Of a DNA stretch of 64,000 nt, positions 15,777 through 24,686 are shown piece after piece. The notes below the pieces were generated by a model. That model did not search any database. It saw nothing but the letters and a program-made list of their open reading frames with translations, and was not told the origin of the DNA. The stretch comes from Citrobacter sp. Marseille-Q6884 (GTDB lineage Bacteria > Pseudomonadota > Gammaproteobacteria > Enterobacterales > Enterobacteriaceae), in the NCBI RefSeq assembly GCF_945906775.1, contig NZ_CAMDRE010000002.1:992001-1056000 (forward strand), read 5' to 3'. A program made the translations under genes and the position numbers. Numbering within the stretch: the stretch's first letter is position 1; each line of letters begins with the position of its first letter.

Positions 15777-18392
15777 ATGTCAAACAGTGTGAAAACAAAC
15801 ACAGAATCATTCAGTGGTATTACCAGGCTTGAGAGGAAAGTATTTCCGCTATCGCTGTTAAATACCGTGATAATTTTTCTGGTTATTGCTTTTGCCGGTA
15901 CTTTCTTTACCGTTTATAACTACATCAGCCATGAAACCGATGCCATTCTCGATATCATGATTGATAAATTGATTCATTCCAAAGGACAATCCGTCAAGAA
16001 TGCCATCAATTATTATGTCAACATTCCGCGCCAGGCTAACTTAATTATTGCCCACGGACTTCAGGAAAGTGGTGAAGCGATACCCTCCCTGTCCCTGGTA
16101 CAATCGGAATTACAGAACATCGTTGATAATGTGTTTAATGAAAACAATTATCTGAGCTCGGTTGCCTTTGGCAATATACATGGTGACTATGTCGGCATTG
16201 CCCGTAAAAAAAACTCGTTGTCTGAAGAGTACCTTACCCTCAAATCACCCGAAACGAATAACGAGTTAACCTTTTTCAACGGTACCACCCTGACGTCCGG
16301 GGTTGAGGATGTTTTGTATGGTTATGACATGTCGATCAGGCCATGGTACGCCATCGCCAGTAAAACACGCCGTTCAACATGGACACCGGCATACCGGGAT
16401 ATGAACTCCACGAATGGTGTCAGTATTTCATACAGCTCGCCGACCTATAACAAAAATGGACAATTCACCGGTGTCGTCTCAAGTGACTTGCATCTTACTG
16501 AATTAAATACTTTTTTGGATACGGTTAAACCGTTCCCGAACAGTTTGCTGCTGGTTTTAAACAATAATAACCAAATTGTGGCGTCGAACGATGCCAGCCT
16601 GACTACCGGTAAATCGCAAGGTCGCCTGGTGGATCAGAAAGGGCTGACGCTGCCGCTGATCTCCTCATCCTCTTCGATGTCCGCACGGGCAGCGGGTGGG
16701 CTAATGAATACGGTCGAGAAAAACAGCCTGGCAGAATTTCATCTTAACGGTGAGCGTAATTTTGTCCTGTTCATGCCAATCGGTCAGGAGCTGGAGTTAC
16801 TCGACTGGAAAGTGGTCATTATTGTGCCTGAAGTGGCGCTAATGCAGGAAATGAGCCACGCCCGTCATCTGGCATTGATCATCTGTCTGGCGATTTTTAC
16901 CCTCGGATTAGCGTTGATTCTTGTGGTGGTCTCCCGGGTGATTTCACCGCTAAAACTCATTACGCAGAAAGCAGACAAGCTGGTCGATCAGCCCTGGATA
17001 TTATCTTCAAATAAATGGCGTTTTCCGGAAATCGCCTACCTCGATCTTGCCTTTTTCCGTTTATCCCAGAAGGTGAGCCGGAGTTTCTTCGCCCTTGAGA
17101 AGCAAATTAATGAAGATGCCTCAACGGGGCTCATGTCGCGCGCGGGTTTGTTGCAATCACTGCGCCGCGCACCGGACAGACACTATAATCTTCTGGCGGT
17201 GGTTTATACCGCCAGCCTGAGTTCCATTACCAACCTGTTAGGTAGTGAATACGCGGAACAGTATCTCAGCGACTTTATCGAAGTCATGAAGAAAAACCTT
17301 CCGGCCGGGACATTATTATGCCGTGACTGCGTCGATAAATTTATCATTATTTACCCAGGCCATTTCAGCCAGCAGATATGCGCCTATTACCAGCACCGGC
17401 TTGATGTGTTATTTGGCGGAGCGAATACGTACACCACCCATAATGTCAATAAGTATACATTTACCGGTTATGTCGGCATGGTGTATGAGGATATTACGGC
17501 TGATACCGTGCACAGCAGTATTATGAATGCCTATATTGCGTTGAAAAAGGCTCAGCAGGATGAGCAGTCGCGGGTCAAGCTTTACGAGCAATATATGCGT
17601 GAACAAGAGCTGCGTAATATTCGTCTGCATGAAAGTCTGCGAGATGCGCTTATCAATAATGAGTTTTATCTGGTTATGCAGCCGATTGTGGATCTACAAA
17701 CCACAGAGAGCGTAGAAGGGGAATGCCTGATTCGCTGGCAATCGCCGCAATGGGGGCATGTCTCACCGGACTGCTTTATTACGCTGGCAGAGGAAACCGG
17801 TCTGATGCTGCCTTTAGGCAACTGGATTATTGAGAAGGCATGCGCTGAACTCGCCACCCTGATAAGTCGGGGCGCGTCGCCGGACTTCAAGCTGCACATT
17901 AATGTCTCCGCCAACCAGTTGCTCCAGCACAATTTTTCAACCCATTTGCTGAAAACCATCCAGCAACAGGGTCTGGTCAATCAGAACATTTGCATTGAAA
18001 TTACGGAAACGGTGCTGCTGCGTGAAATTGCCTATATCAATGAAACGCTTTGCTCTTTGCGTCAGAAGGGTATCAGCGTGGCGATTGACGATTTTGGCTC
18101 CGGTTTTTCCAGTCTTTCTTATCTGCACAAACTGCCTTTTGATGCCATTAAAATCGATCGCCAGTTTGTCGCTGATGTCCTTAACGATAAGAAGAACGCG
18201 TCAATTATCTCCTCGGTCATTACCCTGGCTGAAGGTTTTGGCGTCCCGTTGATTGCCGAAGGGATCGAAACGGAAGAGGTCCGTCAACGCTTGCTGGCGT
18301 TAGGCTGCCCGAAAGCGCAGGGCTATCATTTCTGCCGCCCCGCGCCGTTCAATACCTACACATTCAGCGACGGAAAACTGATTTACCGTTAA
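15777..18392 (+). CDS. Membrane c-di-GMP phosphodiesterase (dCache, degenerate GGDEF, EAL)
   Basis: The 871-residue protein has one helix at about 27-48, a periplasmic dCache sensor (50-350), a second helix (365-387) and a linker. A degenerate GGDEF domain follows (about 440-595; the motif position reads CRDCVDKF, so no cyclase activity). The C-terminal EAL domain spans about 615-860. The EAL motif is Glu-Cys-Leu (648-651), and the other metal and catalytic motifs are intact: NVSANQ, EITETVLL, DDFGSGFSSL, KIDRQFV and EGIETEE. Active hydrolysis of c-di-GMP is therefore likely. The sensor carries Tyr183, Arg188, Trp190, Tyr191, Tyr206, Asp208 and Asp237, matching the amino-acid-binding dCache motif. 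It is convergent with a diguanylate cyclase gene 21 bases away. Confidence 0.88.
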   Translation: MSNSVKTNTESFSGITRLERKVFPLSLLNTVIIFLVIAFAGTFFTVYNYISHETDAILDIMIDKLIHSKGQSVKNAINYYVNIPRQANLIIAHGLQESGEAIPSLSLVQSELQNIVDNVFNENNYLSSVAFGNIHGDYVGIARKKNSLSEEYLTLKSPETNNELTFFNGTTLTSGVEDVLYGYDMSIRPWYAIASKTRRSTWTPAYRDMNSTNGVSISYSSPTYNKNGQFTGVVSSDLHLTELNTFLDTVKPFPNSLLLVLNNNNQIVASNDASLTTGKSQGRLVDQKGLTLPLISSSSSMSARAAGGLMNTVEKNSLAEFHLNGERNFVLFMPIGQELELLDWKVVIIVPEVALMQEMSHARHLALIICLAIFTLGLALILVVVSRVISPLKLITQKADKLVDQPWILSSNKWRFPEIAYLDLAFFRLSQKVSRSFFALEKQINEDASTGLMSRAGLLQSLRRAPDRHYNLLAVVYTASLSSITNLLGSEYAEQYLSDFIEVMKKNLPAGTLLCRDCVDKFIIIYPGHFSQQICAYYQHRLDVLFGGANTYTTHNVNKYTFTGYVGMVYEDITADTVHSSIMNAYIALKKAQQDEQSRVKLYEQYMREQELRNIRLHESLRDALINNEFYLVMQPIVDLQTTESVEGECLIRWQSPQWGHVSPDCFITLAEETGLMLPLGNWIIEKACAELATLISRGASPDFKLHINVSANQLLQHNFSTHLLKTIQQQGLVNQNICIEITETVLLREIAYINETLCSLRQKGISVAIDDFGSGFSSLSYLHKLPFDAIKIDRQFVADVLNDKKNASIISSVITLAEGFGVPLIAEGIETEEVRQRLLALGCPKAQGYHFCRPAPFNTYTFSDGKLIYR

Positions 18393-18413
18393 GTGACTGC
18401 TCCGTGCAGGGGA

Positions 18414-19994
18414 TTAGAGTGCGATTTCCGAGAGTCGGTTACGACCACTCTGTTTCGACTGGTACAGGGCGATGTCGGTCATTTTTATCGCGTATTCGAG
18501 GGTTGTCCGTTCGCTCATAAAACAGGAGACCCCAAGCGACAGCGTGATATTCGCGGCATAGTCATCAGTGAATAAATCGCACGTATTCAACAGGCAACGA
18601 CCGCGCTGTACCGCTTCCTGTAAGGTCGAGTCCGGCAGCAGAATGAGGAACTCATCGCCCCCGATACGAAAAATAACATCGCTGCTGCGGGTGCATTTTC
18701 GTAAATGCCCGGCCATCCGTTTTAATACGACATCACCAAAATCATGGCCTTTCGTGTCATTGATAAACTTAAAGCGGTCGATATCGATCAGAATGAGTGA
18801 AACGATTTTTGCCGAGCCCGCCAGATTCTCATGATAGGGTTTGAGCGCGCGCCGGTTATACAGCCCCGTTAACGGATCGGTCAGCGTTTCCGCATGCAGT
18901 TCGCCGATTCTGTCATGCATACTGCCAATACCGGTTTTCATCATTTTACGCAGGCGCTGCGCTTCAAAATAGAAGGCGCGAATGCTATCGATCTGTTGGG
19001 TAATGGTCGGTGCGCCCATACGGTCCGCACATTCCGCCAGTTTATTTAACGGGCGAGAGATTTTGCGCGCCGCAATGGCAATGAACACCAGCGTAATGAG
19101 CAGTACCGGAATGGTGGTCTTCAGGACTTCCAGCATAACCTGCCGAATGGCCTGGGTGATCGTCTGTCCTGTCGTCAGGGTAATGACGGTCCAGTCTACC
19201 GCCGACATTTTGGCAAAACCGACAATCACTCTCTTACCATCGGTCTGATTGACCTCGCTGACACCTTCTGAATGATTGCCGATGGCCGAAAGAATCGTCC
19301 CGGCAAGCTTACTGCCAATTTTATCCTCTTCTTCATGATAGAGGATGGTGCCGTCGTTGCTGACCACTACGGTGTTGGTATTGATACGGTGAAAATGGTT
19401 GCGCATCATATCGGAGAGCATATTCCTGCTTTTAAGATAGACAGTTCCCGCAACATAGCCCTGGTATTCGCCCGTCGCATTTTTCAGTGGCGCAGTGACC
19501 ATGACGATAAGATTGCCCATTACAGAATAGAGGGGCTGACTGATATTGGTTTTATCCAGCTGATAATTTTTAACATTGATTTGAGTATTTTTACCTATTG
19601 CATTGAGTCGCGTTGGTGCCACGGCGATCACGATATTCTGTCGGTTAACGATACCAACCGAATTAAAAAAGTTATTTTGCTCAAATACCAGTTGTGTCAA
19701 GCGTTCCAGTTGTTGTGGCTTATCCATGCCAGCGCTGGCTGCCAGTGCGGTGTGTTCAAGCTCTCTTTTCGCTGAATTGAAAAAACCATCCAGCGTAGAG
19801 GCCAGTTTCGATGAATACGCCAGATCATCTTTTTCTGCGAACTCGGTTAATAGCCTTTTTTGCACAAAATAGACTGAAGCTAAGTTATTAAGGAAAGTTA
19901 TTGCCACGCTGACAATAACCAGCAAAACAATTACAGTCTGCAATTTAATAGTTAATGCTGACTTTATGGAATTATTCTTAATTGTTTTCCACAT
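18414..19994 (-). CDS. Membrane diguanylate cyclase (Cache sensor, GGDEF)
   Basis: The 526-residue protein has helices at about 17-38 and 290-312 bracketing a periplasmic Cache-like sensor. A HAMP-like linker (310-370) leads into a C-terminal GGDEF domain (about 370-520). The active-site motif GGDEF is at 445-449, with DPLTGLYNRRAL at the domain start. A canonical RxxD inhibitory site (RSSD, 436-439) lies exactly five residues before it. It should therefore synthesise c-di-GMP with product feedback. Its sensor does not show the amino-acid motif of the neighbouring phosphodiesterase. The two genes are convergent with stops about 20 bases apart, so transcripts may interfere. Confidence 0.9.
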   Translation of the reverse strand: MWKTIKNNSIKSALTIKLQTVIVLLVIVSVAITFLNNLASVYFVQKRLLTEFAEKDDLAYSSKLASTLDGFFNSAKRELEHTALAASAGMDKPQQLERLTQLVFEQNNFFNSVGIVNRQNIVIAVAPTRLNAIGKNTQINVKNYQLDKTNISQPLYSVMGNLIVMVTAPLKNATGEYQGYVAGTVYLKSRNMLSDMMRNHFHRINTNTVVVSNDGTILYHEEEDKIGSKLAGTILSAIGNHSEGVSEVNQTDGKRVIVGFAKMSAVDWTVITLTTGQTITQAIRQVMLEVLKTTIPVLLITLVFIAIAARKISRPLNKLAECADRMGAPTITQQIDSIRAFYFEAQRLRKMMKTGIGSMHDRIGELHAETLTDPLTGLYNRRALKPYHENLAGSAKIVSLILIDIDRFKFINDTKGHDFGDVVLKRMAGHLRKCTRSSDVIFRIGGDEFLILLPDSTLQEAVQRGRCLLNTCDLFTDDYAANITLSLGVSCFMSERTTLEYAIKMTDIALYQSKQSGRNRLSEIAL

Positions 19995-20539
19995 TGTTAA
20001 TGAAATTACCCCAGAATCTCGCTAGTGCGAAATTAATTAACTTGGTAGGCGATTATTAGTTTCTCATCATAACAGCAACGGCACGCTTTGTATTGTGTGG
20101 TAAGTCTTTTTATCTGTGCTTTTTATTCCCGTGCTGAAGTTATAGTATTTGACTTTTTATCAAAACCCTATTTCATTTTGTTTGTAATTGGCTAAAAATA
20201 ATGTACTTAAAGCCGCCAAAAGACGCATCAACAGTACAAAATGTCCTGGTTATCAGTTTCTGGAATAATCTGCATGGCAATGAGCGAAAATGTGGCAAAT
20301 GCTGGCAGAGGACAATGGGGCTTTAGTTGGGCATTGTTGACAAAGAAGGGCCATCACGGGGGGATTACCGTAAGGCCCTGATGCGGCGTGTGATCAATAA
20401 GTCATGTGCGTTTTCAGCGGCGATGTTTATCTCATCACCTTTTTCAACCAGCCGAAAGGATGCCCGTGCGATACGGGATACCTCATGACAGGGTGACGGT
20501 CAGGTCTCGTTGGGCATATCTCTATGACACTTCGTGTTT
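19995..20539. other. Intergenic region between cyclase and cfa-like genes
   Basis: About 545 bases. The left part is the A/T-rich promoter region of the diguanylate cyclase. On the minus strand an open stretch of about 40 codons without a start (about 20365-20485, ending NAHDLLITRRIRALR) looks protein-like and could be a gene remnant. I cannot identify it. A GGGCC/GGCCC pair around 20347-20378 may form a hairpin. Confidence 0.4.
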
Positions 20540-21694
20540 TTAGCGATACACATACAACCCACCAGAAACTCCCCGGCTGAACAACACTTGCCAGAGTTGA
20601 ATATCCCGTGCACGAAAGGCACCGGCGCATGAGGTCAGGTAGTAATTAAACATACGTTTAAACGATACAGTGTAATGATCACTGATCTGTGGCCAGCTGC
20701 GATTAAAACGCGTATGCCAGGCCATTAATGTCAGGTCGTAATCTGCGCCAAAGTTATGCCAGTCTTCGATGACAAAATGAGGCTCAGAGGCGGTAGCAAT
20801 TTGCCTGACTGAAGGCAGACAACCATTGGGGAAGATGTATTTGTTGATCCACGGGTCAACATTATTGTCGCTTTTGTTTGCCCCTATTGTATGGAGCAGG
20901 AACATGCCTCCGGGTTTGAGGCAGCGGTCAACGACATTAAAATAGGTCGCATAATTTTTCGGCCCGACGTGCTCAAACATTCCCACGGAAACAATGCGAT
21001 CAAACTGCGTGTCCAGATCACGGTAGTCCATCAACTCGATGGAGACATCAAGCCCGCGACAACGTGTGCTGGCCATTTTCTGTTGTTCCGCTGAAATGGT
21101 AACGCCGGTCACCTGGACATTGTAATTTTTTGCTGCAAATTCGGCTAATCCACCCCAACCACAACCGATATCCAGTAATGTCATGCCTGGCTGAAGTTGT
21201 AACTTCTCACACAGCATGCGTAATTTTTCTTGTTGTGCTGAATATAAGTCAGTGGCATTTTTCCAGTAGCCACAGGAATATTGCATATAGGGGTCTAACA
21301 TTCTGAAAAAGAGATCGTTGCCAATATCGTAATGCTCTTTACCGACAATCCACGCACGCTTACGTGATTGCAGATTAAAAAGTCGCGCACCGGCGATACG
21401 TGCTAAGTCGTGCAGGTTTTTAGGGGCTTTTTCATCCAGTTTGGCGAGCAGGATTTTTTCAAATAAAACGTCCAGAGCGTCGCATTCCCACCAGCCTTCC
21501 ATATAAGATTCACCTAAACCGATGGAACCTTCCTGGAGAATACGCTTATAAAAATCGGTATTTCGTACCTTGATATCCCACGGGCGCGATCCATTAATCC
21601 GAATATCTGCCTGGCTGACAAGATCCTCCACGATCCGAAACCAGTTATCTTTTTTGATCGCTGGCAAACGTTCAACTTCAATACTCATACCCAA
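20540..21694 (-). CDS. Cyclopropane-fatty-acyl-phospholipid synthase family protein (Cfa paralogue)
   Basis: The 384-residue protein is nearly the length of E. coli Cfa (382) and aligns along its whole length, though with clear divergence. Shared blocks include GESYMEGWWEC, GARLFNLQSRKRAWIVGKEHYDIGNDLF, the SAM-binding LDIGCGWGGLAEFAA, VTGVTISAEQQ, IVSVGMFEHVGPKNY (catalytic-region glutamate) and the C-terminal GAFRARDIQLWQVLFSRGV. It should methylenate unsaturated phospholipid chains using SAM, hardening membranes against acid and stress. The cfa locus of E. coli lies elsewhere, so this is probably a second copy. It is divergent from an AraC-type gene that may control it. Confidence 0.88.
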   Translation of the reverse strand: MGMSIEVERLPAIKKDNWFRIVEDLVSQADIRINGSRPWDIKVRNTDFYKRILQEGSIGLGESYMEGWWECDALDVLFEKILLAKLDEKAPKNLHDLARIAGARLFNLQSRKRAWIVGKEHYDIGNDLFFRMLDPYMQYSCGYWKNATDLYSAQQEKLRMLCEKLQLQPGMTLLDIGCGWGGLAEFAAKNYNVQVTGVTISAEQQKMASTRCRGLDVSIELMDYRDLDTQFDRIVSVGMFEHVGPKNYATYFNVVDRCLKPGGMFLLHTIGANKSDNNVDPWINKYIFPNGCLPSVRQIATASEPHFVIEDWHNFGADYDLTLMAWHTRFNRSWPQISDHYTVSFKRMFNYYLTSCAGAFRARDIQLWQVLFSRGVSGGLYVYR

Positions 21695-21944
21695 TCCTCA
21701 AAAAAATAACGTAATAAGCCATTTCATATTAAACACGATGGCTGAACGGGTGATGTTAATAGTAGTTACTTAGGCGCAACGTTATATTCAGAATATCAAC
21801 AGGTGATTTTCTGTTTATTCATCAATATTGCGGAGTAAAATCATTTACTGAAGTTATGTGTGAAGTATCGCACCATACCAGGACGGTGTATCATGAACAC
21901 GTGCCATGTTGTGTCGAACAGGCGTCAATTTAGTGGGGGGCATC

Positions 21945-22805
21945 ATGCCCAAAACCAAAAAAATTCTGCGCAGTTTTAACCCAGAAAGCCTTGCCAAAGG
22001 CGGAAAGATGGCGCGACCTGTCTACTTTCGCACCTATATGTTGGCTGAATACGCGTTGTCAGGTTATCACTACCACCCGTTTATCCAGTTTCACTATGCC
22101 CGGGAAGGGTGGTTGTATGTTTCCGTCGAGGACCATTCCTACATTATTCCGGCTTGTTATGGGCTTTGGGTCCCGGCTTATACCCCACATCAGATTCAAA
22201 CCACCAGTGATGTACTGCTGGAGAACCTGGATATTGACCCCGATTATTTCGCATCGATTGGCGGGAAAGCGGAACTGAAGCTGGTCACAGTTTCGGATTT
22301 CGCGCGCAGTTTTATCCATCACGCCAGCCAGAACATACCTGAACTGTACGATGTCAGCGGCAGTGACGGCCGTATGATTACCACATTGCTGGATGTATTG
22401 AACGCGCTGCCGGTTTCCGGTATTTCAACAACGTGGCCGACATCACCTGCGCTACTGGCGATGTGTAAGCAAATTACCACCACGCTTGACCAACCGCATT
22501 TACTGGAAGAGTGGGCAAAACAGGTCGGTATGTCGCCACGCACGTTTTCCCGGCATTTTCTCAAGGAAACCGGCGTTACGTTCGCCAACTGGAAACAGCA
22601 GCAGCGTCTGTTGCATTCCATCCAGTTATTGCGTGAATCCCGAAGCGTGACGGAAATTGCCCTGATGCTTGGTTACAGCAGTACCTCCGCCTATTCCTAT
22701 GCATTTCGCCAGCTGTTTGGCGTTTCTCCCTCCCGGTATGAAGCGGCGCTGTTGCCCCCTGAAGTGGCGTTAGATGATTTCCCTTCTGCAGCCTCGGAAG
22801 CGTAA
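21945..22805 (+). CDS. AraC-family transcriptional regulator with cupin sensor
   Basis: From the ATG at 21945, directly behind a G-rich ribosome site, the product is 286 residues. The N-terminal half (about 20-110) is a cupin-type sensor (YHYHPFIQFHYAREGWLYV, GLWVPAYTPHQI). The C-terminal half carries two helix-turn-helix motifs (about 180-275), with WAKQVGMSPRTFSRHFLKETG and the family signature IALMLGYSSTSAYSYAFRQLFGVSPSRY split over the second. An ATG at 21906 would add 13 less typical residues. It is divergent from the cfa paralogue, 250 bases away, and convergent with the LysR gene. Target and ligand are unknown. Confidence 0.85.
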   Translation: MPKTKKILRSFNPESLAKGGKMARPVYFRTYMLAEYALSGYHYHPFIQFHYAREGWLYVSVEDHSYIIPACYGLWVPAYTPHQIQTTSDVLLENLDIDPDYFASIGGKAELKLVTVSDFARSFIHHASQNIPELYDVSGSDGRMITTLLDVLNALPVSGISTTWPTSPALLAMCKQITTTLDQPHLLEEWAKQVGMSPRTFSRHFLKETGVTFANWKQQQRLLHSIQLLRESRSVTEIALMLGYSSTSAYSYAFRQLFGVSPSRYEAALLPPEVALDDFPSAASEA

Positions 22806-22817
22806 GAGACGATACAC

Positions 22818-23747
22818 TCAGGCTTTCACGCCCAGGCTTCGGCGAGATTCCGTCTGCCGGATGCGTTCACGGATTAATGCCATGACGCGTTCGCAAACGG
22901 GCGGTAATTCGCGCTCCGCCAGGCGTAGAATGCCCAGCGTCAGGGTGAGCGCCAGAGCCGGGTTGGTATGCAGTTTCACCACTTTTGCGGTGTTCAGCAT
23001 GGCGATGTCAGTGGCGGCAAGAATGGCGTTGCTGGAATCCATCAGATGACGCACTACGCGAAAATCGTTGCTCAGGACTGCAAAATGGTCATAGAGACCC
23101 GCGTTCAGCCCATAGAGCGTTTCCATATGCTCGACCGCCGCAGGATCAAAATAGCCGGCTGCAATCACCATCGGCCATGTTTTCATCGTGACAAAATCAA
23201 TATCGCGGGTTTGCGCCAGCGGATGCTGGTGACTGACATACCACCCGAAACCGCAGGTAAAAAGACTTTCGACAACCAGATCCTGTTGATAGCGCGCAAT
23301 ACTTGCATCGCCGACGAAGAAGTCAATTTGTCGATTGCGTAGCAAATTCAGCAGCGGAGCGGAGGTATCCACGCTGACTTTAACCCGCACTTCCGGCAGG
23401 TCATGCAGCAGAGTATCCAGCAACGGGCAGAGGATCTCATCCATCAGCGAGGAGCCCATCCCCAACGCAACGCGCCCCGACTCACCGGATTGCATCATCT
23501 GTAAAAGACGTTTCCCTTCATTCTCATTCATCAACATCCGTCGGGCGGTCGCCTCCCAGGCCAGCGCATAGGGGGTCGGGCGCAGGCGGCGATCGGTGCG
23601 GGTAAACAACGGCACATTCAACTGCTCTTCCAGCGCGCGAATACTGCGTGACAGGGCCGGCTGGCTGAGATGGACCGCTTCTGCCGCGGCACTGAGCGAT
23701 GTGTTCTCCAGCAGGGCAATAAAGTGCTGTAACTGACGCGTGTTCAT
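22818..23747 (-). CDS. LysR-family transcriptional regulator
   Basis: From the ATG at 23747 the product is 309 residues with a standard LysR N-terminal winged helix (MNTRQLQHFIALLENTSLS, then AAAEAVHLSQPALSRSIRALEEQL) and a periplasmic-binding-like ligand domain from about residue 90. An upstream in-frame ATG at 23843 would add 32 residues unlike any LysR start and reach into the promoter region. It is divergent from the amidase/hydrolase/transporter operon starting 100 bases away and is very likely its regulator, as is usual for LysR proteins. The coinducer is unknown. Confidence 0.9.
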   Translation of the reverse strand: MNTRQLQHFIALLENTSLSAAAEAVHLSQPALSRSIRALEEQLNVPLFTRTDRRLRPTPYALAWEATARRMLMNENEGKRLLQMMQSGESGRVALGMGSSLMDEILCPLLDTLLHDLPEVRVKVSVDTSAPLLNLLRNRQIDFFVGDASIARYQQDLVVESLFTCGFGWYVSHQHPLAQTRDIDFVTMKTWPMVIAAGYFDPAAVEHMETLYGLNAGLYDHFAVLSNDFRVVRHLMDSSNAILAATDIAMLNTAKVVKLHTNPALALTLTLGILRLAERELPPVCERVMALIRERIRQTESRRSLGVKA

Positions 23748-23849
23748 TTTGGCCTCACTTGCACACTTTGCATGAAAATCGGCATTAATCTGCATTTCAC
23801 GAAAAATAAACAAACAATTAACATTTAGCGAATTGTTGTTCAACGGGAA

Positions 23850-24686
23850 ATGATGATGCGAAACGTAAATTCCGTTTTACCCCGGCCTGTGGTGGCCGTG
23901 ATATGCGACCGGATCCGCTATTTCGAACATCCGGTGCATGCGGCACCGGAGACCTATCTTCGTGCACTGCATGAGGCCGCAGGGGTGATGCCGTTACTGC
24001 TGCCTGTCAGCCCTGAGATGCTGGATCTGCCCACGCTGCTTTCGACGGTTGATGGCGTGCTGCTGCCGGGCAGTCCCTCAAATGTGGCGGCGGAGCGTTA
24101 CTGTGCTGAACCGCTGCCTGCACACACGCTTACGGATGAGTATCGGGATGAAACGGTCTTTTCATTGCTGCCGCAGGTGATTGCCCGCGGGATCCCGCTG
24201 TTAGCGATCTGTCGGGGATTTCAGGAACTGAATGTCTTTTTTGGTGGCACCTTGCACCGCGCGGTCCATGAACGCCCCGACGCGCTGGATCATCGGGAAG
24301 GGGACCACGATCGTCCACTGACATGTTGGTACGAGGATCGCCATCGCGTTGCGTTGTCAACAGACGGATTGCTGGCCTCGCTGGTTGGCGAGCAACAGGT
24401 ATCGGTGAATTCGTTACATCACCAGGGCGTGGACCGATTAGGGGCGGGACTCAGAATTGAAGCGCTCGCGCCTGATGGCCTGGTTGAGGCCTTTACCGCC
24501 CCGGCGTCATCCGGGCTGGTGTTGGGGCTGCAGTGGCATCCCGAAATGTCACTGGGTCATAGCCCGCTGGCACAGCAGATCTTTTCCCACTTTGGTGATG
24601 CCTGTCGGCAACATCAGCAATCCCGCACTTCACTGAATCTTTCCGGAGAAAATGACAATGCGTCGATCCGCGCCATCGCTGTTTAG
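23850..24686 (+). CDS. Class I glutamine amidotransferase-like hydrolase (peptidase C26, PuuD-like)
   Basis: The 278-residue protein belongs to the gamma-glutamyl-GABA hydrolase (PuuD) type of peptidase C26, which cleaves gamma-glutamyl amides. The nucleophile elbow LLAICRGFQELNV contains the catalytic cysteine near residue 116. The His-Glu partners are in GLQWHPEMS near 227-232. SLHHQGVD is also typical. The start codon (23850, or internal ATGs 3 and 6 bases on) is not sharply determined. Its 3' end overlaps the next gene by about 29 bases, indicating coupling. Operon context with a second hydrolase and a transporter points to uptake and breakdown of an amide- or peptide-like compound. Confidence 0.85.
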   Translation: MMMRNVNSVLPRPVVAVICDRIRYFEHPVHAAPETYLRALHEAAGVMPLLLPVSPEMLDLPTLLSTVDGVLLPGSPSNVAAERYCAEPLPAHTLTDEYRDETVFSLLPQVIARGIPLLAICRGFQELNVFFGGTLHRAVHERPDALDHREGDHDRPLTCWYEDRHRVALSTDGLLASLVGEQQVSVNSLHHQGVDRLGAGLRIEALAPDGLVEAFTAPASSGLVLGLQWHPEMSLGHSPLAQQIFSHFGDACRQHQQSRTSLNLSGENDNASIRAIAV

